Below, one piece after another: positions 53,443 to 61,251 of a DNA stretch of 64,000 nucleotides. Both the position numbers and the translations under genes were made by a program. The notes below the pieces were generated by a model. The model saw only the letters and a list, made by a program, of their open reading frames with translations, did no database searches and was not told the origin of the DNA. How positions within the stretch are numbered: position 1 is the first letter of the stretch; each line of letters begins with the position of its first letter. Source of the stretch: RGZA01 sp964568585 (GTDB lineage Bacteria > Pseudomonadota > Alphaproteobacteria > UBA9219 > RGZA01). The stretch lies in the NCBI GenBank assembly GCA_964568585.1, contig CAZMQI010000002.1, forward strand, positions 1-64,000, in the 5' to 3' direction.

Positions 53443-53763
53443 ATGGCAAAACACATCCAACAATTACTGAACAATCTGGCAGGCAAGGTGCTTGGCCCTG
53501 AATGGCGCGTGCTGCGGTTGCTGATGGATCATTGGAAAACGATTGTCGGCGATGATATGGCCGAACATGCCTGTCCCGTTGGCATTAAACTTGTGCCTCA
53601 AGCAGGCAGTAGTGATAAGTCTGAACAAGCCAAACTCGTCGTACGTATTCCTGGTGCGCTTGCCCCGCAATTCCAGATGATGCAAGGCGTAATGCTGGAA
53701 CGTATCAACCAGCTGGTGGGGTATGATTTCATCAGCAAAATCATCTTCGAACACAAGGTATAG
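53443..53763 (+). CDS. DUF721 (DciA-like) protein
   Basis: The 106-residue basic protein matches DUF721: HWKTIVGDDMAEHACPVGIK, then a beta-rich KLVVRIPGALAPQFQMM and LERINQLVGYDFISKIIF. DciA proteins load the replicative helicase in bacteria lacking DnaC. In alphaproteobacteria DUF721 genes commonly sit between mutY and a dsbA-like gene, exactly as here. Helicase loading in this organism is inference from the family. Confidence 0.85.
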   Translation: MAKHIQQLLNNLAGKVLGPEWRVLRLLMDHWKTIVGDDMAEHACPVGIKLVPQAGSSDKSEQAKLVVRIPGALAPQFQMMQGVMLERINQLVGYDFISKIIFEHKV

Positions 53764-53782
53764 AACGGGTTAAGAACAGGCT

Positions 53783-53843
53783 AAGAACGGCAACCGCCGT
53801 TCCGTGAGCTTATGTAAACGTAGCCCTACGGCGTTTGATTATT
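53783..53843 (+). repeat. Palindromic interspersed repeat, copy 2
   Basis: This is the second copy of the 61-bp element at 48620, lying between the DUF721 gene and dsbA. Hairpin one is GAACGGC-AACC-GCCGTTC; hairpin two pairs AAACG with CGTTT. Substitutions between copies fall so as to keep both stems paired. Confidence 0.75.
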
Positions 53844-53926
53844 TAATGCCTTTCTCTTGCCATACTGTACCGTTTATATAGTCTAGTGTTTTCCAAATAA
53901 TGGTTATGACCCCAAAGGATCCACCC

Positions 53927-54622
53927 ATGCGCTCTTCTTTCTTTGCCTTTCTTCCCTTGCTTGCTGCGTTGATAATTTCGCCAGCCCTTGCTGCTGAACC
54001 TGCTGCTGACCATGCTGGTCATGCACACACAGAACTCGATAATATGAAACGGGATATCGCCAAAAAAGAAGCAACCGATCATGCCGTAAAAACCGGCGAT
54101 ATTTTAACCGAACATGTAATGGGTAATCCGGCTGCGCCCGTTACCATCATCGAATATGCATCATTGAACTGCTCGCATTGCGCGTCTTTCCACAAGGACA
54201 TTCTGCCGGAAGTTGTGAAGAAGTATATTTCCACCGGCAAAGTCAAACTGATCTTCCGTGATTTCCCGTTAAACGCGCAAGCACTGAAGGCTGCCCAGCT
54301 TGCACAATGCATGCCGGAAGACCGTTATTTCCCGTTCATCAAAACTCTGTTTGAAAATCAGGAAGGTTGGAGCACCGCAAAGGACACCGATGCAACCCTT
54401 ACCCAATATGCAAAATTGGCAGGTCTGCCGGGCGAACGCATCACCAAATGCCTTGCTGACAAGAACCTTCAGGACGCGCTGGTTAAACGCCGCATGCAGG
54501 CTGAAAACCAGTTCAAGATCAATGCAACGCCAAGCTTTGTCATCGATTATGGCAAAGAAACCATCAGCGGCATCAGTACCTTCGAAGAATTCGATAAGGC
54601 GATTGCGAAGTACGTGAAGTAA
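53927..54622 (+). CDS. DsbA-family thiol:disulfide oxidoreductase
   Basis: The 231-residue periplasmic protein has a signal peptide (MRSSFFAFLPLLAALIISPA, cleaved near LAA) and a His-rich linker (ADHAGHAHTE). A thioredoxin fold follows with the active site C82-S-H-C85 and cis-Pro in NATPSFVI. The CSHC site and the helical insertion resemble the alphaproteobacterial DsbA/Com1-type proteins that form disulfides in exported proteins. AAAGGA sits before the ATG at 53927, which is preferred over an in-frame start nine codons upstream. Confidence 0.92.
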   Translation: MRSSFFAFLPLLAALIISPALAAEPAADHAGHAHTELDNMKRDIAKKEATDHAVKTGDILTEHVMGNPAAPVTIIEYASLNCSHCASFHKDILPEVVKKYISTGKVKLIFRDFPLNAQALKAAQLAQCMPEDRYFPFIKTLFENQEGWSTAKDTDATLTQYAKLAGLPGERITKCLADKNLQDALVKRRMQAENQFKINATPSFVIDYGKETISGISTFEEFDKAIAKYVK

Positions 54623-54644
54623 GCTTTTTCAAACACACAAAAAA

Positions 54645-54669
54645 ATCCCCGCCAAACTACGGCGGGGAT
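54645..54669 (-). terminator. Bidirectional terminator between dsbA and the accessory region
   Basis: ATCCCCGCC and GGCGGGGAT form a nine-base-pair stem with a seven-base loop. The minus strand continues TTTTTTTGTG, giving a strong terminator for the minus-strand accessory genes. The plus strand has only AATTCTTT, a weaker terminator for dsbA. Confidence 0.85.
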
Positions 54670-54692
54670 AATTCTTTACAATGATGCTTGTA

Positions 54693-55364
54693 TTAAGCGC
54701 CCATCGTCGGTGCTGGTGCACGTGGCGCCGTTGCTGGTGCCGCTGCTGGCGCCGCTTGGCTAACCCGCAAAACACCCTGTGCGTCAGGCTGTGATAATGC
54801 TGGAACCAGACCCGTGTCTTGTGCTGCTGCCAACACACCATCCAATCTGGCTTTAACGTCAGCAGGTGGTGTAACAGGGTCACCTTGTGCAACATAGGAA
54901 TTAGCCTGCGGGCTCCATACAGCTTTGTGATATACGGCGCCATCAATAGATGCAGGCACTGGTGGAGGGCCGGCTTCTGCTGGTGTAACACCGGGTATGC
55001 TTGCTTTCTTATCCGCGCCTACTTCAAGACCAACACGGGCTAAATATGCTTGGCCGTCGGGCCCTTGACGAACCGCCTGTGCAAACACACTGCTGCTATC
55101 AAATGGGGGGTTATTTAAAGTTGCCCCATTTTCTGTACGTGTATTGGGTGATACCTGAAAGGTAATGCGTTCGCCTGGCTTTGTACGACCAAAACGGTCA
55201 GGTGTACCTGCTGCTGCTGCAACAGAAACAATCCCTCTGTTCGATGCCAGATCCAGATTTCCAGTTCCCGGTAAGACAGCATCTGCAAAATTTTCTGCAG
55301 GTGTTTTACGTCCAGTTACGCGTGTTCTATGTTCGCCTGGTTGTGATCCGTGTGTAACTCCCAT
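54693..55364 (-). CDS. Unrecognised protein with Ala/Pro-rich C-terminus
   Basis: The 223-residue product has no signal peptide or membrane segment. A polar N-terminal part (MGVTHGSQPGEHRTRVTGRK) is followed by a possibly folded middle (GIVSVAAAAGTPDRFGRTKP, VYHKAVWSPQANSYVAQGDP) and a low-complexity Ala/Pro tail. GAGGAG lies upstream of the ATG, so translation is likely efficient. It is last in a run of minus-strand genes of similar composition and sits before a strong terminator. I do not recognise a family. Confidence 0.65.
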   Translation of the reverse strand: MGVTHGSQPGEHRTRVTGRKTPAENFADAVLPGTGNLDLASNRGIVSVAAAAGTPDRFGRTKPGERITFQVSPNTRTENGATLNNPPFDSSSVFAQAVRQGPDGQAYLARVGLEVGADKKASIPGVTPAEAGPPPVPASIDGAVYHKAVWSPQANSYVAQGDPVTPPADVKARLDGVLAAAQDTGLVPALSQPDAQGVLRVSQAAPAAAPATAPRAPAPTMGA

Positions 55365-55452
55365 GGGTAGCTCCTCTTTGTTGTAAATTGATGTTTTAGT
55401 GTTTGTTTGTACTACTTATCTAACGTTCAAATTCAGAATTCATGGATTGTGC

Positions 55453-55812
55453 TCATGTAATAACTGGCCCTCCTCTAGCGGTGATTTGCGCTGGGCTTGG
55501 CGCCGCACTTTGAACTTCTGGAAGATCAAAATCAGTCAAATTTCTCATCGCTAATGGGCCCGCAGCAACCGATGCTACCTGCACAGGTGCAGCAGCTGGA
55601 GCTGCAGCGGGTGCCGCAACGGGCGGTGTTGCCCTAGCAGGAGCAACTCCCGCAATCTGCTGTACCGAAGGTGGTCTGTTGCCGGGTACAACACCTTCTG
55701 CAACGTCAAATCTGGTTAAATCAACAGGCGCATGCTGTGGCAATCGTGCGGGAAGCGCAGGAGGTGTAAGCTCCTCTCTATGTCTTCCTCTACCTTTCCT
55801 ATTATTTCCCAT
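55453..55812 (-). CDS. Unrecognised low-complexity protein with two FD-x-x-E motif units
   Basis: From the ATG at 55812 (AAGGAAGG upstream) the product is 119 residues. The basic N-terminus MGNNRKGRGRHREEL is followed by two copies of a short unit: DLTRFDVAEG (31-40) and NLTDFDLPEV (91-100). Each is trailed by Pro-Ser/Pro-Ile, with Ala/Pro-rich spacer between. The same unit occurs once in the next gene upstream. It has no signal peptide. It looks disordered with short linear motifs; its function is unknown. Confidence 0.62.
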   Translation of the reverse strand: MGNNRKGRGRHREELTPPALPARLPQHAPVDLTRFDVAEGVVPGNRPPSVQQIAGVAPARATPPVAAPAAAPAAAPVQVASVAAGPLAMRNLTDFDLPEVQSAAPSPAQITARGGPVIT

Positions 55813-55836
55813 GTGCTTTCCTTCCTTTTGCAATCT

Positions 55837-56454
55837 TTACATTCGTGGTGGCGCTGCAACTGCAGGAGCCGCCGGTGCTGGAGCCACGCCAGCTATCGCA
55901 GCTGGTGATGGCGCTACCGCAGGCGCTGCTTCTGGAACATCAAAGTCTGCAATATTACCACTAATTGGCGCAGGTAATGGTCCAGCTGGCGGCCCCTCTG
56001 GCGCTGCTGGTGCTGCCGGTGGCGCAGCTGCTACTGGTGCGGCTGGATCTGGCGCTGGACCAGTTCGTGGCTGGAATCCATTTGGGCTTTCCCGCAATCC
56101 ATCAACACCTGTCTGCAGTTCATTGAATGCTTGTGCATTGGCTGGATTATTACGGAATTCTTGGCCAGCTGGCGTTTCAAGGCCAGCGGCAATACGTTGC
56201 ATTCTCTCAAGACGGCTTTCATTTGGGAAAGCTGGATCTGGTCGGAATGCTTTATCCATTAATTCGCGAACGCCATTTGTAGCAGGCCCCGCTTTTCCAT
56301 CAACACACAACTGGCGTGCATTCGGACCATATAATTTTTGCAACAGCTTGTTCATCGCTTCTTGTTCAGCTCTAACGGCTGGATCAGCCGCAGCTGCTGG
56401 ACGCGCGCGGCGAGGAGAATGTCTCGGTAAATTATTTCTGCGATGACGACCCAT
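55837..56454 (-). CDS. Unrecognised protein: basic N-terminus, PG-binding-like segment, Ala/Pro tail with FD-x-x-E motif
   Basis: The 205-residue product starts MGRHRRNNLPRHSPRRARPA. Residues 30-70 (NKLLQKLYGPNARQLCVDGK, then AGPATNGVRELMD) recall the PG-binding-1 domain pattern of helix, VDG-x-x-GP-x-T, helix. A helical part follows, then Ala/Pro-rich sequence with NIADFDVPEAAP (167-178), the motif shared with the neighbour. AAGGAAG precedes the ATG. It is probably in one operon with the two downstream genes. The PG-binding match is tentative. Confidence 0.62.
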   Translation of the reverse strand: MGRHRRNNLPRHSPRRARPAAAADPAVRAEQEAMNKLLQKLYGPNARQLCVDGKAGPATNGVRELMDKAFRPDPAFPNESRLERMQRIAAGLETPAGQEFRNNPANAQAFNELQTGVDGLRESPNGFQPRTGPAPDPAAPVAAAPPAAPAAPEGPPAGPLPAPISGNIADFDVPEAAPAVAPSPAAIAGVAPAPAAPAVAAPPRM

Positions 56455-56755
56455 AACATCTTCCTTACGGAATTAAAAATCTTGTGTGTGTAACGTGATT
56501 ATCAGCACAAGCCCTTAAAATATATTTAATGGGCAAATGTTCATTTAGTATCGGTAGTTAGCGGGTTAATGAATATGGTTAATGAGTCATGAAAATACAT
56601 TTTTGCTGTTTGTCATTGATTTTATTGGTTTATTTGAATGGGAAAAAATCCATGTAATTACAGTTTAGTTAAAAACAGCAGTTTTTATTGGGAAAAACAC
56701 GCGTCATCGCTACGCAAACCGCGCCCAATTTTAATACAAAATATGAAAAAAAATC
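56455..56755. other. AT-rich non-coding region with a tandem repeat
   Basis: No gene is seen in these 301 bp between two minus-strand genes. GGTTAATGA occurs twice at 56564-56572 and 56577-56585, one 13-base period apart. The minus strand reads TCATTAACC-ATAT-TCATTAACC about 110 bp before the gene at 56454. It includes TTAACCAT, a sequence reported as a CtrA half-site. The same TCATTAACC recurs at 61558. Confidence 0.45.
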
Positions 56756-57874
56756 TCAGTTGGAAATGCGGTGAATCTGCAACGGCGGATGCGATGCGGG
56801 TAGATCAACGCGCGATGCGGGTGGTTGTTGAGCAGATAGAGTGTTGATGCGCCAATTTGTTGTTGGCGGACTGTATCCTTGAACGGCACCTGCATGCACA
56901 GGATATGGTGCAGGTTGCACGGGACGCTGTGCTTGATACATCGGTTGCTGCGCGGACATATGTGGTTGAACTGCTGATCTTGGTTGTGGAGGTTGATTTA
57001 TTCCCAGCAAACTTCCAACCCCATGTGCAATTCCACCGGCCACAGTAGCAATTGTATTGCCTACACCCTTTACAAAGCGACCCAATGCACCAAGCAGGCT
57101 CTGGTCATAGTTTTCCTTGGCGGCATATTGATACGTATTGTGGCTTGGCGCCAATTGTATGCCAAATTCGGCTAATCCTCTACGCAGTGATGGCCATTGC
57201 GAGCGATAGCCTTCCTCGGATATGGCAAAATCGGCAACGCTCTCACGTCGCACGCTGCCGTCTGCCAACGCAGTGCGTAGTTCATTGATCTCACTCTGCA
57301 CAGGATTCTTCAAAAGCATTTGCACATGCGGCGGCAACTCACCACGGTCTTTCGCGGCTTGGAATTGTCTTAAAAACCTAATCGTCTGACCTTGAGGAAT
57401 ATTATCGGCTTCAAAAAATGTCACGCCGCAATTTTTTGCAAAGTGCCGCACCTGATCATGGAATGAACGTTCCCATCCACCATTCATCCACTGCGATTCC
57501 GTCATACCATATCTGCGTTTAGCAGCTTCTTTTCTTGCCAGTTCGCCTGCTTCATATCTACTACCGGTTGGGCCCGTGCGGCCTTCACTATATACACCCA
57601 CATGGCGGACGCCACGTTGGCGTATATAATCCAGCATTTGTCCTGCTTGGCTACGCATATCTGTGGTGCCACCCACATCCACCATGACTGCAATATTGGT
57701 TCCGTGCTGGCGTATCGCTTCGTCAATTTCGGAACGCGATAAGGTGCGGGCGCCAACTGTGTTACTTATGTTTGATGCAAAGAGCAAACGACGCGGCGGC
57801 GTATATATAGGCGCAGGCGTTCCTTGCACCTGCGGCGGGCTATATGGGTATGATGCGTTGGGCTGTACGGCCAT
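56756..57874 (-). CDS. Unrecognised protein, possible glycoside-hydrolase-like domain with Pro/Gln-rich tail
   Basis: The 372-residue product has a Pro-rich N-terminus (1-30), a probable alpha/beta domain (31-260), a short Gly-rich hydrophobic stretch (VKGVGNTIATVAGGIAHGVG) and a Pro/Gln-rich tail ending LQIHRISN. In the domain, IAVMVDVGGTTDM, VRHVGVYSEGRTGPTGSRYE and GVTFFEADNI recall TIM-barrel glycosidases such as GH114, where a similar segment carries the catalytic Asp. There is no signal peptide. The tail resembles that of the M15-like protein at 8444. The fold assignment is tentative. Confidence 0.6.
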   Translation of the reverse strand: MAVQPNASYPYSPPQVQGTPAPIYTPPRRLLFASNISNTVGARTLSRSEIDEAIRQHGTNIAVMVDVGGTTDMRSQAGQMLDYIRQRGVRHVGVYSEGRTGPTGSRYEAGELARKEAAKRRYGMTESQWMNGGWERSFHDQVRHFAKNCGVTFFEADNIPQGQTIRFLRQFQAAKDRGELPPHVQMLLKNPVQSEINELRTALADGSVRRESVADFAISEEGYRSQWPSLRRGLAEFGIQLAPSHNTYQYAAKENYDQSLLGALGRFVKGVGNTIATVAGGIAHGVGSLLGINQPPQPRSAVQPHMSAQQPMYQAQRPVQPAPYPVHAGAVQGYSPPTTNWRINTLSAQQPPASRVDLPASHPPLQIHRISN

Positions 57875-57972
57875 TCCAGCTCGCTAAAAATACATAAAAT
57901 ATATCTCGTATTTTATCTAATCTAGGTTAGTAAGCGATGAAGGAACGTGGTTAATTTAATAAAACAAATAAC

Positions 57973-58437
57973 TTATTGGCTTTCTTTATCTTCCCAATCG
58001 GTCGGGGGACCCATCACTTTGATGGCGGTGCCGAACAAATGGGTTTCGTAAACCGGCACATCGGCATAGTTACGGCGCTGGGTTGTGTAGCGCACAATCT
58101 GGTATTGCGCGTGAATAACGGCATCCGCGCCCGTTGAAAATGCCAGTTCCTGCATCATGCGTGTCGCTTGCTGGGATGATGCGGTTGGGTCATAAGGCTG
58201 GCCGGGCTCGGCTGTATAATGGGAGAACACGCGCAACGTATCCAGAATAGCGTAGCGGTATTTCACATCACCCGTGATAACTCTAATCGTTGCAATCTTG
58301 CGTTCGCGTTCTTCTTTGGCACGCGCTTGGGCATCTGATTGCTGTTGCTTGGCGCGGTCTTTGCGTTCTTGCTCTTCACGCAGCTTTGCGCGCTCTTCAT
58401 TCGCTTTCTTCAGATTTTCTTTAATGGAATCAAACAT
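57973..58437 (-). CDS. YbjQ/DUF74-like domain protein with N-terminal coiled coil
   Basis: The 154-residue product has a highly charged N-terminal helix (1-48, Lys/Glu/Arg/Gln-rich) likely to be a coiled coil. A domain follows with ITGDVKYRYAILDTLRVFSH, STGADAVIHAQYQIV and LFGTAIKV, resembling the pentameric YbjQ-like fold (GADAV and GTAVKV motifs). The function of that family is not established. It sits alone between the accessory genes and the Nudix gene. Confidence 0.6.
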   Translation of the reverse strand: MFDSIKENLKKANEERAKLREEQERKDRAKQQQSDAQARAKEERERKIATIRVITGDVKYRYAILDTLRVFSHYTAEPGQPYDPTASSQQATRMMQELAFSTGADAVIHAQYQIVRYTTQRRNYADVPVYETHLFGTAIKVMGPPTDWEDKESQ

Positions 58438-58560
58438 GGAATGTGTGCTGGTTTAAAGGTGAGCGGGAAGAGTAAGCCAATCCTCGATAAAAAAGGATTA
58501 AATTTTTCCAAACCTATGATAAACCTAGGCTTTCTGTAACCCGTTCACAACCCATGCCCT

Positions 58561-59415
58561 ATGCACCCGCTCTATCGCCACATTCAAAGTAACAATAACG
58601 TCGACTGGGCCGATTACACCCCGCTCCTAATTGCCGGCAAGGATCTTGGCCGTGTACATAAAACCGTAGCAGCAACGCTATGCGATGCCAAATTACTGGA
58701 ACGTAAAAACGATGCCCTATACTTGGTTGGTGAAAAACCAGATATAGATGGCCGCACCAAACAGCTGCACACCATACTCCACCACCTGATTGAAACAAAA
58801 TTTGTTCCAAAGGAACGTTTCGAACTTTACAGCGTCGCCACATCCTTCAAAGACGAACCGGTTGCACTGGCCGACCGCGCGCTTATCCCGTTCCTTGGCT
58901 TTGTGGCTTATGGCGTACATTGCAATGGCTATGTCAAAAAGGACGGCGCATTTTCATTATGGGTTGGTAAACGCTCATCCGATAGAGGTACCGACCCCGG
59001 CAAGTTCGATCATATGATTGCAGGGGGCCAACCGCATGGCCTAAGCGCGTTTGATAATCTGGCCAAAGAAGCGCATGAGGAAGCAGGCGTACCGGCAAAG
59101 CTTGTAGCACAAGCAAAGCCGGTTGGCTGCATCACCTATACACGTGCCCTGCCAAACAGCATCCGCCGTGATGCATTATTCCTGTTCGATTTAAAATGTC
59201 CGGAAGACTTCACACCGCATAATCAGGATGGCGAAGTAGAGGATTTCCGTTTAATGCCTGCTGCAGAAGTCCTGCATCTGATTGCCACCAGCGATGCGTT
59301 CAAATTCAACGTGAATTTAGTGCTGATTGATTTCTTTATCCGTCACGGGATCATTAAATGTGACGAGCCGGGATATTCCGAGCTATGCGCTGGGCTCCAC
59401 GCACCACATATTTAA
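58561..59415 (+). CDS. Nudix hydrolase with DUF4743 N-terminal domain
   Basis: The 284-residue protein has an N-terminal DUF4743-like domain (PLLIAGKDLGRVHKTVAATL) and a Nudix domain with KEAHEEAGV (169-177) after GGQPHGLSAFDN. The outer Glu of the canonical box is replaced, as far as I can align it, and Arg is Lys, which fits the Tnr3-like subgroup. Such proteins dephosphorylate thiamine pyrophosphate derivatives in yeast; the bacterial substrate is uncertain. Its last 62 bp overlap the 3' end of the opposite-strand gene. Confidence 0.85.
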   Translation: MHPLYRHIQSNNNVDWADYTPLLIAGKDLGRVHKTVAATLCDAKLLERKNDALYLVGEKPDIDGRTKQLHTILHHLIETKFVPKERFELYSVATSFKDEPVALADRALIPFLGFVAYGVHCNGYVKKDGAFSLWVGKRSSDRGTDPGKFDHMIAGGQPHGLSAFDNLAKEAHEEAGVPAKLVAQAKPVGCITYTRALPNSIRRDALFLFDLKCPEDFTPHNQDGEVEDFRLMPAAEVLHLIATSDAFKFNVNLVLIDFFIRHGIIKCDEPGYSELCAGLHAPHI

Positions 59416-60226
59416 TCACATAGCGCGCGTTTTCATATGTCAAAGCCGATACAAACCGTGTCGCAGCTGTGCGCTGCGAATTCTGTGACAACAAGATGGA
59501 TGTGCCATTTCGCAAACGCTCCGCTTCTTGTTCAATGAACTGCGTTACGTCAATCATGCGCGGCACTTCGTATTTATACAGCAGATTCAAGTCTCCCTGA
59601 ACATCCGCCAACCGCGGGCCTGCCTTGGCATAACGCATCTTCAAGAAACTGAATTTGGCTGGTCTTGGCTCTACGAATTGATTCTGGGCAAAGTCATAAA
59701 TCATCAAACGGTAAGGATTAGTGGTCGGGTCTTCATAATAGACGACAAATTTCAAATGGTTCGATTTAACGCCCTTCATCACTTCAGGATATGTGAGGAA
59801 GTTATTCATATCAGCAAGCGTTTTGGCCGCCGATAATAACCTCAGACTGTTTGTACGATCCAACCCCATGCGCTGCACATCCTGTGCAAGCCCAAGATAT
59901 GGTGCATATAATGTACGCTCGTAACGTTCCGTGATTTGTTCTTTATCCGTCACCGCATCCCAGATATGCCTGACATCTAGACAATCATAATGGCCAGATT
60001 GCGCGGTAATCAATAGCCCGTCATCTTTTTTAGTATGATTATAAAGCAGGAAGAATGATGCCATCACAACACTAAGCTTATCGCTTTCCAATGGCGGAGA
60101 AGCCGGAACCGATGCGCCAGCATTGGTTGCCAGAAATTGCACGCCGCCATGCGTATTACGCGTATCAAGGCGTTTGTCCATACAACGGAAACACATGCAG
60201 GTAATAGCTTGCACTTTATAAGTCAT
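59354..60226 (-). CDS. Beta-carbonic-anhydrase-like protein A with extra N-terminal Cys cluster
   Basis: The 290-residue product carries the beta-carbonic anhydrase zinc signature: C15-M-D17-K-R19 (C-x-D-x-R) and H79-Y-D-C82 (H-x-x-C), with TNAGASVP after the first motif as in RNAGN. Two more cysteines, C10 and C12, precede it, giving C-x-C-x-x-C-M-D. The C-terminal half (about 150-290) is unlike standard enzymes and longer than usual. It is paralogous to the next gene upstream. Zinc binding is likely; carbonic anhydrase activity is uncertain. Confidence 0.75.
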   Translation of the reverse strand: MTYKVQAITCMCFRCMDKRLDTRNTHGGVQFLATNAGASVPASPPLESDKLSVVMASFFLLYNHTKKDDGLLITAQSGHYDCLDVRHIWDAVTDKEQITERYERTLYAPYLGLAQDVQRMGLDRTNSLRLLSAAKTLADMNNFLTYPEVMKGVKSNHLKFVVYYEDPTTNPYRLMIYDFAQNQFVEPRPAKFSFLKMRYAKAGPRLADVQGDLNLLYKYEVPRMIDVTQFIEQEAERLRNGTSILLSQNSQRTAATRFVSALTYENARYVIKYVVRGAQRIARNIPARHI

Positions 60227-60332
60227 CGTAGTTACAAAATATAAATTATTTTAAAAATAAGCATACGTGCTCAAATATATACATCTGGTATTTGCCAGAG
60301 TTGGCGATGGCGGTCAATTGAATTAGACATAA

Positions 60333-61103
60333 TTAACTACGTGCTAAGCGTGCGATATGCGCTGGTCCGGCGTCTTGTTCATCTTGGTCATCAACCATCG
60401 CCTTAATAGCCGTTTCATAAGTTTTAAGGGCACGGCGCTGCATATAAATGGCGGCTTTATCATCAACAAACGCCGCTACATTCACAGGGCCTCTTAACGC
60501 ATATTGCTCAAGCAATTCAGGAGATTCCAAAAATTCTTTAAGGCGCGTGGTGGTTGGCACGAATACATTCTGCTGCGGATCAAAGATATGCAAACGATGT
60601 GGTTCAATGACCACATCTTCAAAATACGCAACGATGCTTAATTCGTTATCACGCACTTCGGCTTGAATGTCGTCGTATGCGAATGCGTGATTGATATCCT
60701 GTAATGTCTTTGCCTGCGTCAACAAACGCATGCGTTCGACATCATCGATACCCGGGTGGTTGCGAACTTGCTCTACCAGATTAGCATAGGGCGCGAGGCG
60801 GGCGGTGTCACGGTCACTGCGCTCGGCAACTGGCTTATGCGCGACATTCCAGATGCTGCGTACTGCCACACAATCCTCATGGCCGGAGAATGCGGAAATG
60901 ACGGTTTGATTGCCTTCTTTGGCACGTTCCAGAAGGATATGCAGACTGTCTTCCTGCGTGCTTTGCTGCAATGCTGGCGGCGGGAACGACGCGCCTGCAG
61001 TCGACATTTTGAACACTTCCAAACCGTGGGTGGCATTGGAATTAATGCGGCGGTCCATACAATGAATGCAGATACAAACGGAAGCTGGCTGTTTAACAGT
61101 CAT
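60333..61103 (-). CDS. Beta-carbonic-anhydrase-like protein B with extra N-terminal Cys cluster
   Basis: The 256-residue paralogue of the preceding entry has the same spacing at the N-terminus: C10-I-C12-I-H-C15-M-D17-R-R19. It also has STAGASFP, then SGHEDC with H75 and C78. The shared middle region (RLLTQAKTLQDINHAFAYDD against RLLSAAKTLADMNNFLTYPE) shows clear common ancestry beyond the zinc site. No signal peptide is present. The gene lies 106 bp upstream of copy A on the same strand. The function is unknown beyond the fold. Confidence 0.75.
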   Translation of the reverse strand: MTVKQPASVCICIHCMDRRINSNATHGLEVFKMSTAGASFPPPALQQSTQEDSLHILLERAKEGNQTVISAFSGHEDCVAVRSIWNVAHKPVAERSDRDTARLAPYANLVEQVRNHPGIDDVERMRLLTQAKTLQDINHAFAYDDIQAEVRDNELSIVAYFEDVVIEPHRLHIFDPQQNVFVPTTTRLKEFLESPELLEQYALRGPVNVAAFVDDKAAIYMQRRALKTYETAIKAMVDDQDEQDAGPAHIARLARS

Positions 61104-61194
61104 TCATCACTCAACATGGGTCAGTTACACCGGAAAATAATAACTGCATTCGCAGTGTTTTAAAAGGTGTCTTCAGAATCACTTAACGATCAGC

Positions 61195-61251
61195 TTAATA
61201 GCTGCGGCGCCAGCGCAATAAATAACGGATGAATTGAATTATATTGCTCAT
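61195..61251 (-). CDS. 18-residue cationic amphipathic peptide, translationally coupled
   Basis: This short frame encodes MSNIIQFIRYLLRWRRSY. It opens with ATG inside the stop of the upstream 75-codon gene (ATGA overlap), and GAGG lies nine bases before it. It has five arginines with intervening large hydrophobic and aromatic residues, so it would form a basic amphipathic helix. The coupling and ribosome binding site support translation. It could be a membrane-active peptide or a C-terminal micro-partner of the upstream product. Confidence 0.4.
   Translation of the reverse strand: MSNIIQFIRYLLRWRRSY

Noticed and set aside
54693..56454. Plus-strand Ala/Gly-rich frames opposite the Pro/Ala-rich genes
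   Set aside because: They are low-complexity mirror images. The minus-strand frames have good ribosome binding sites and shared motifs.
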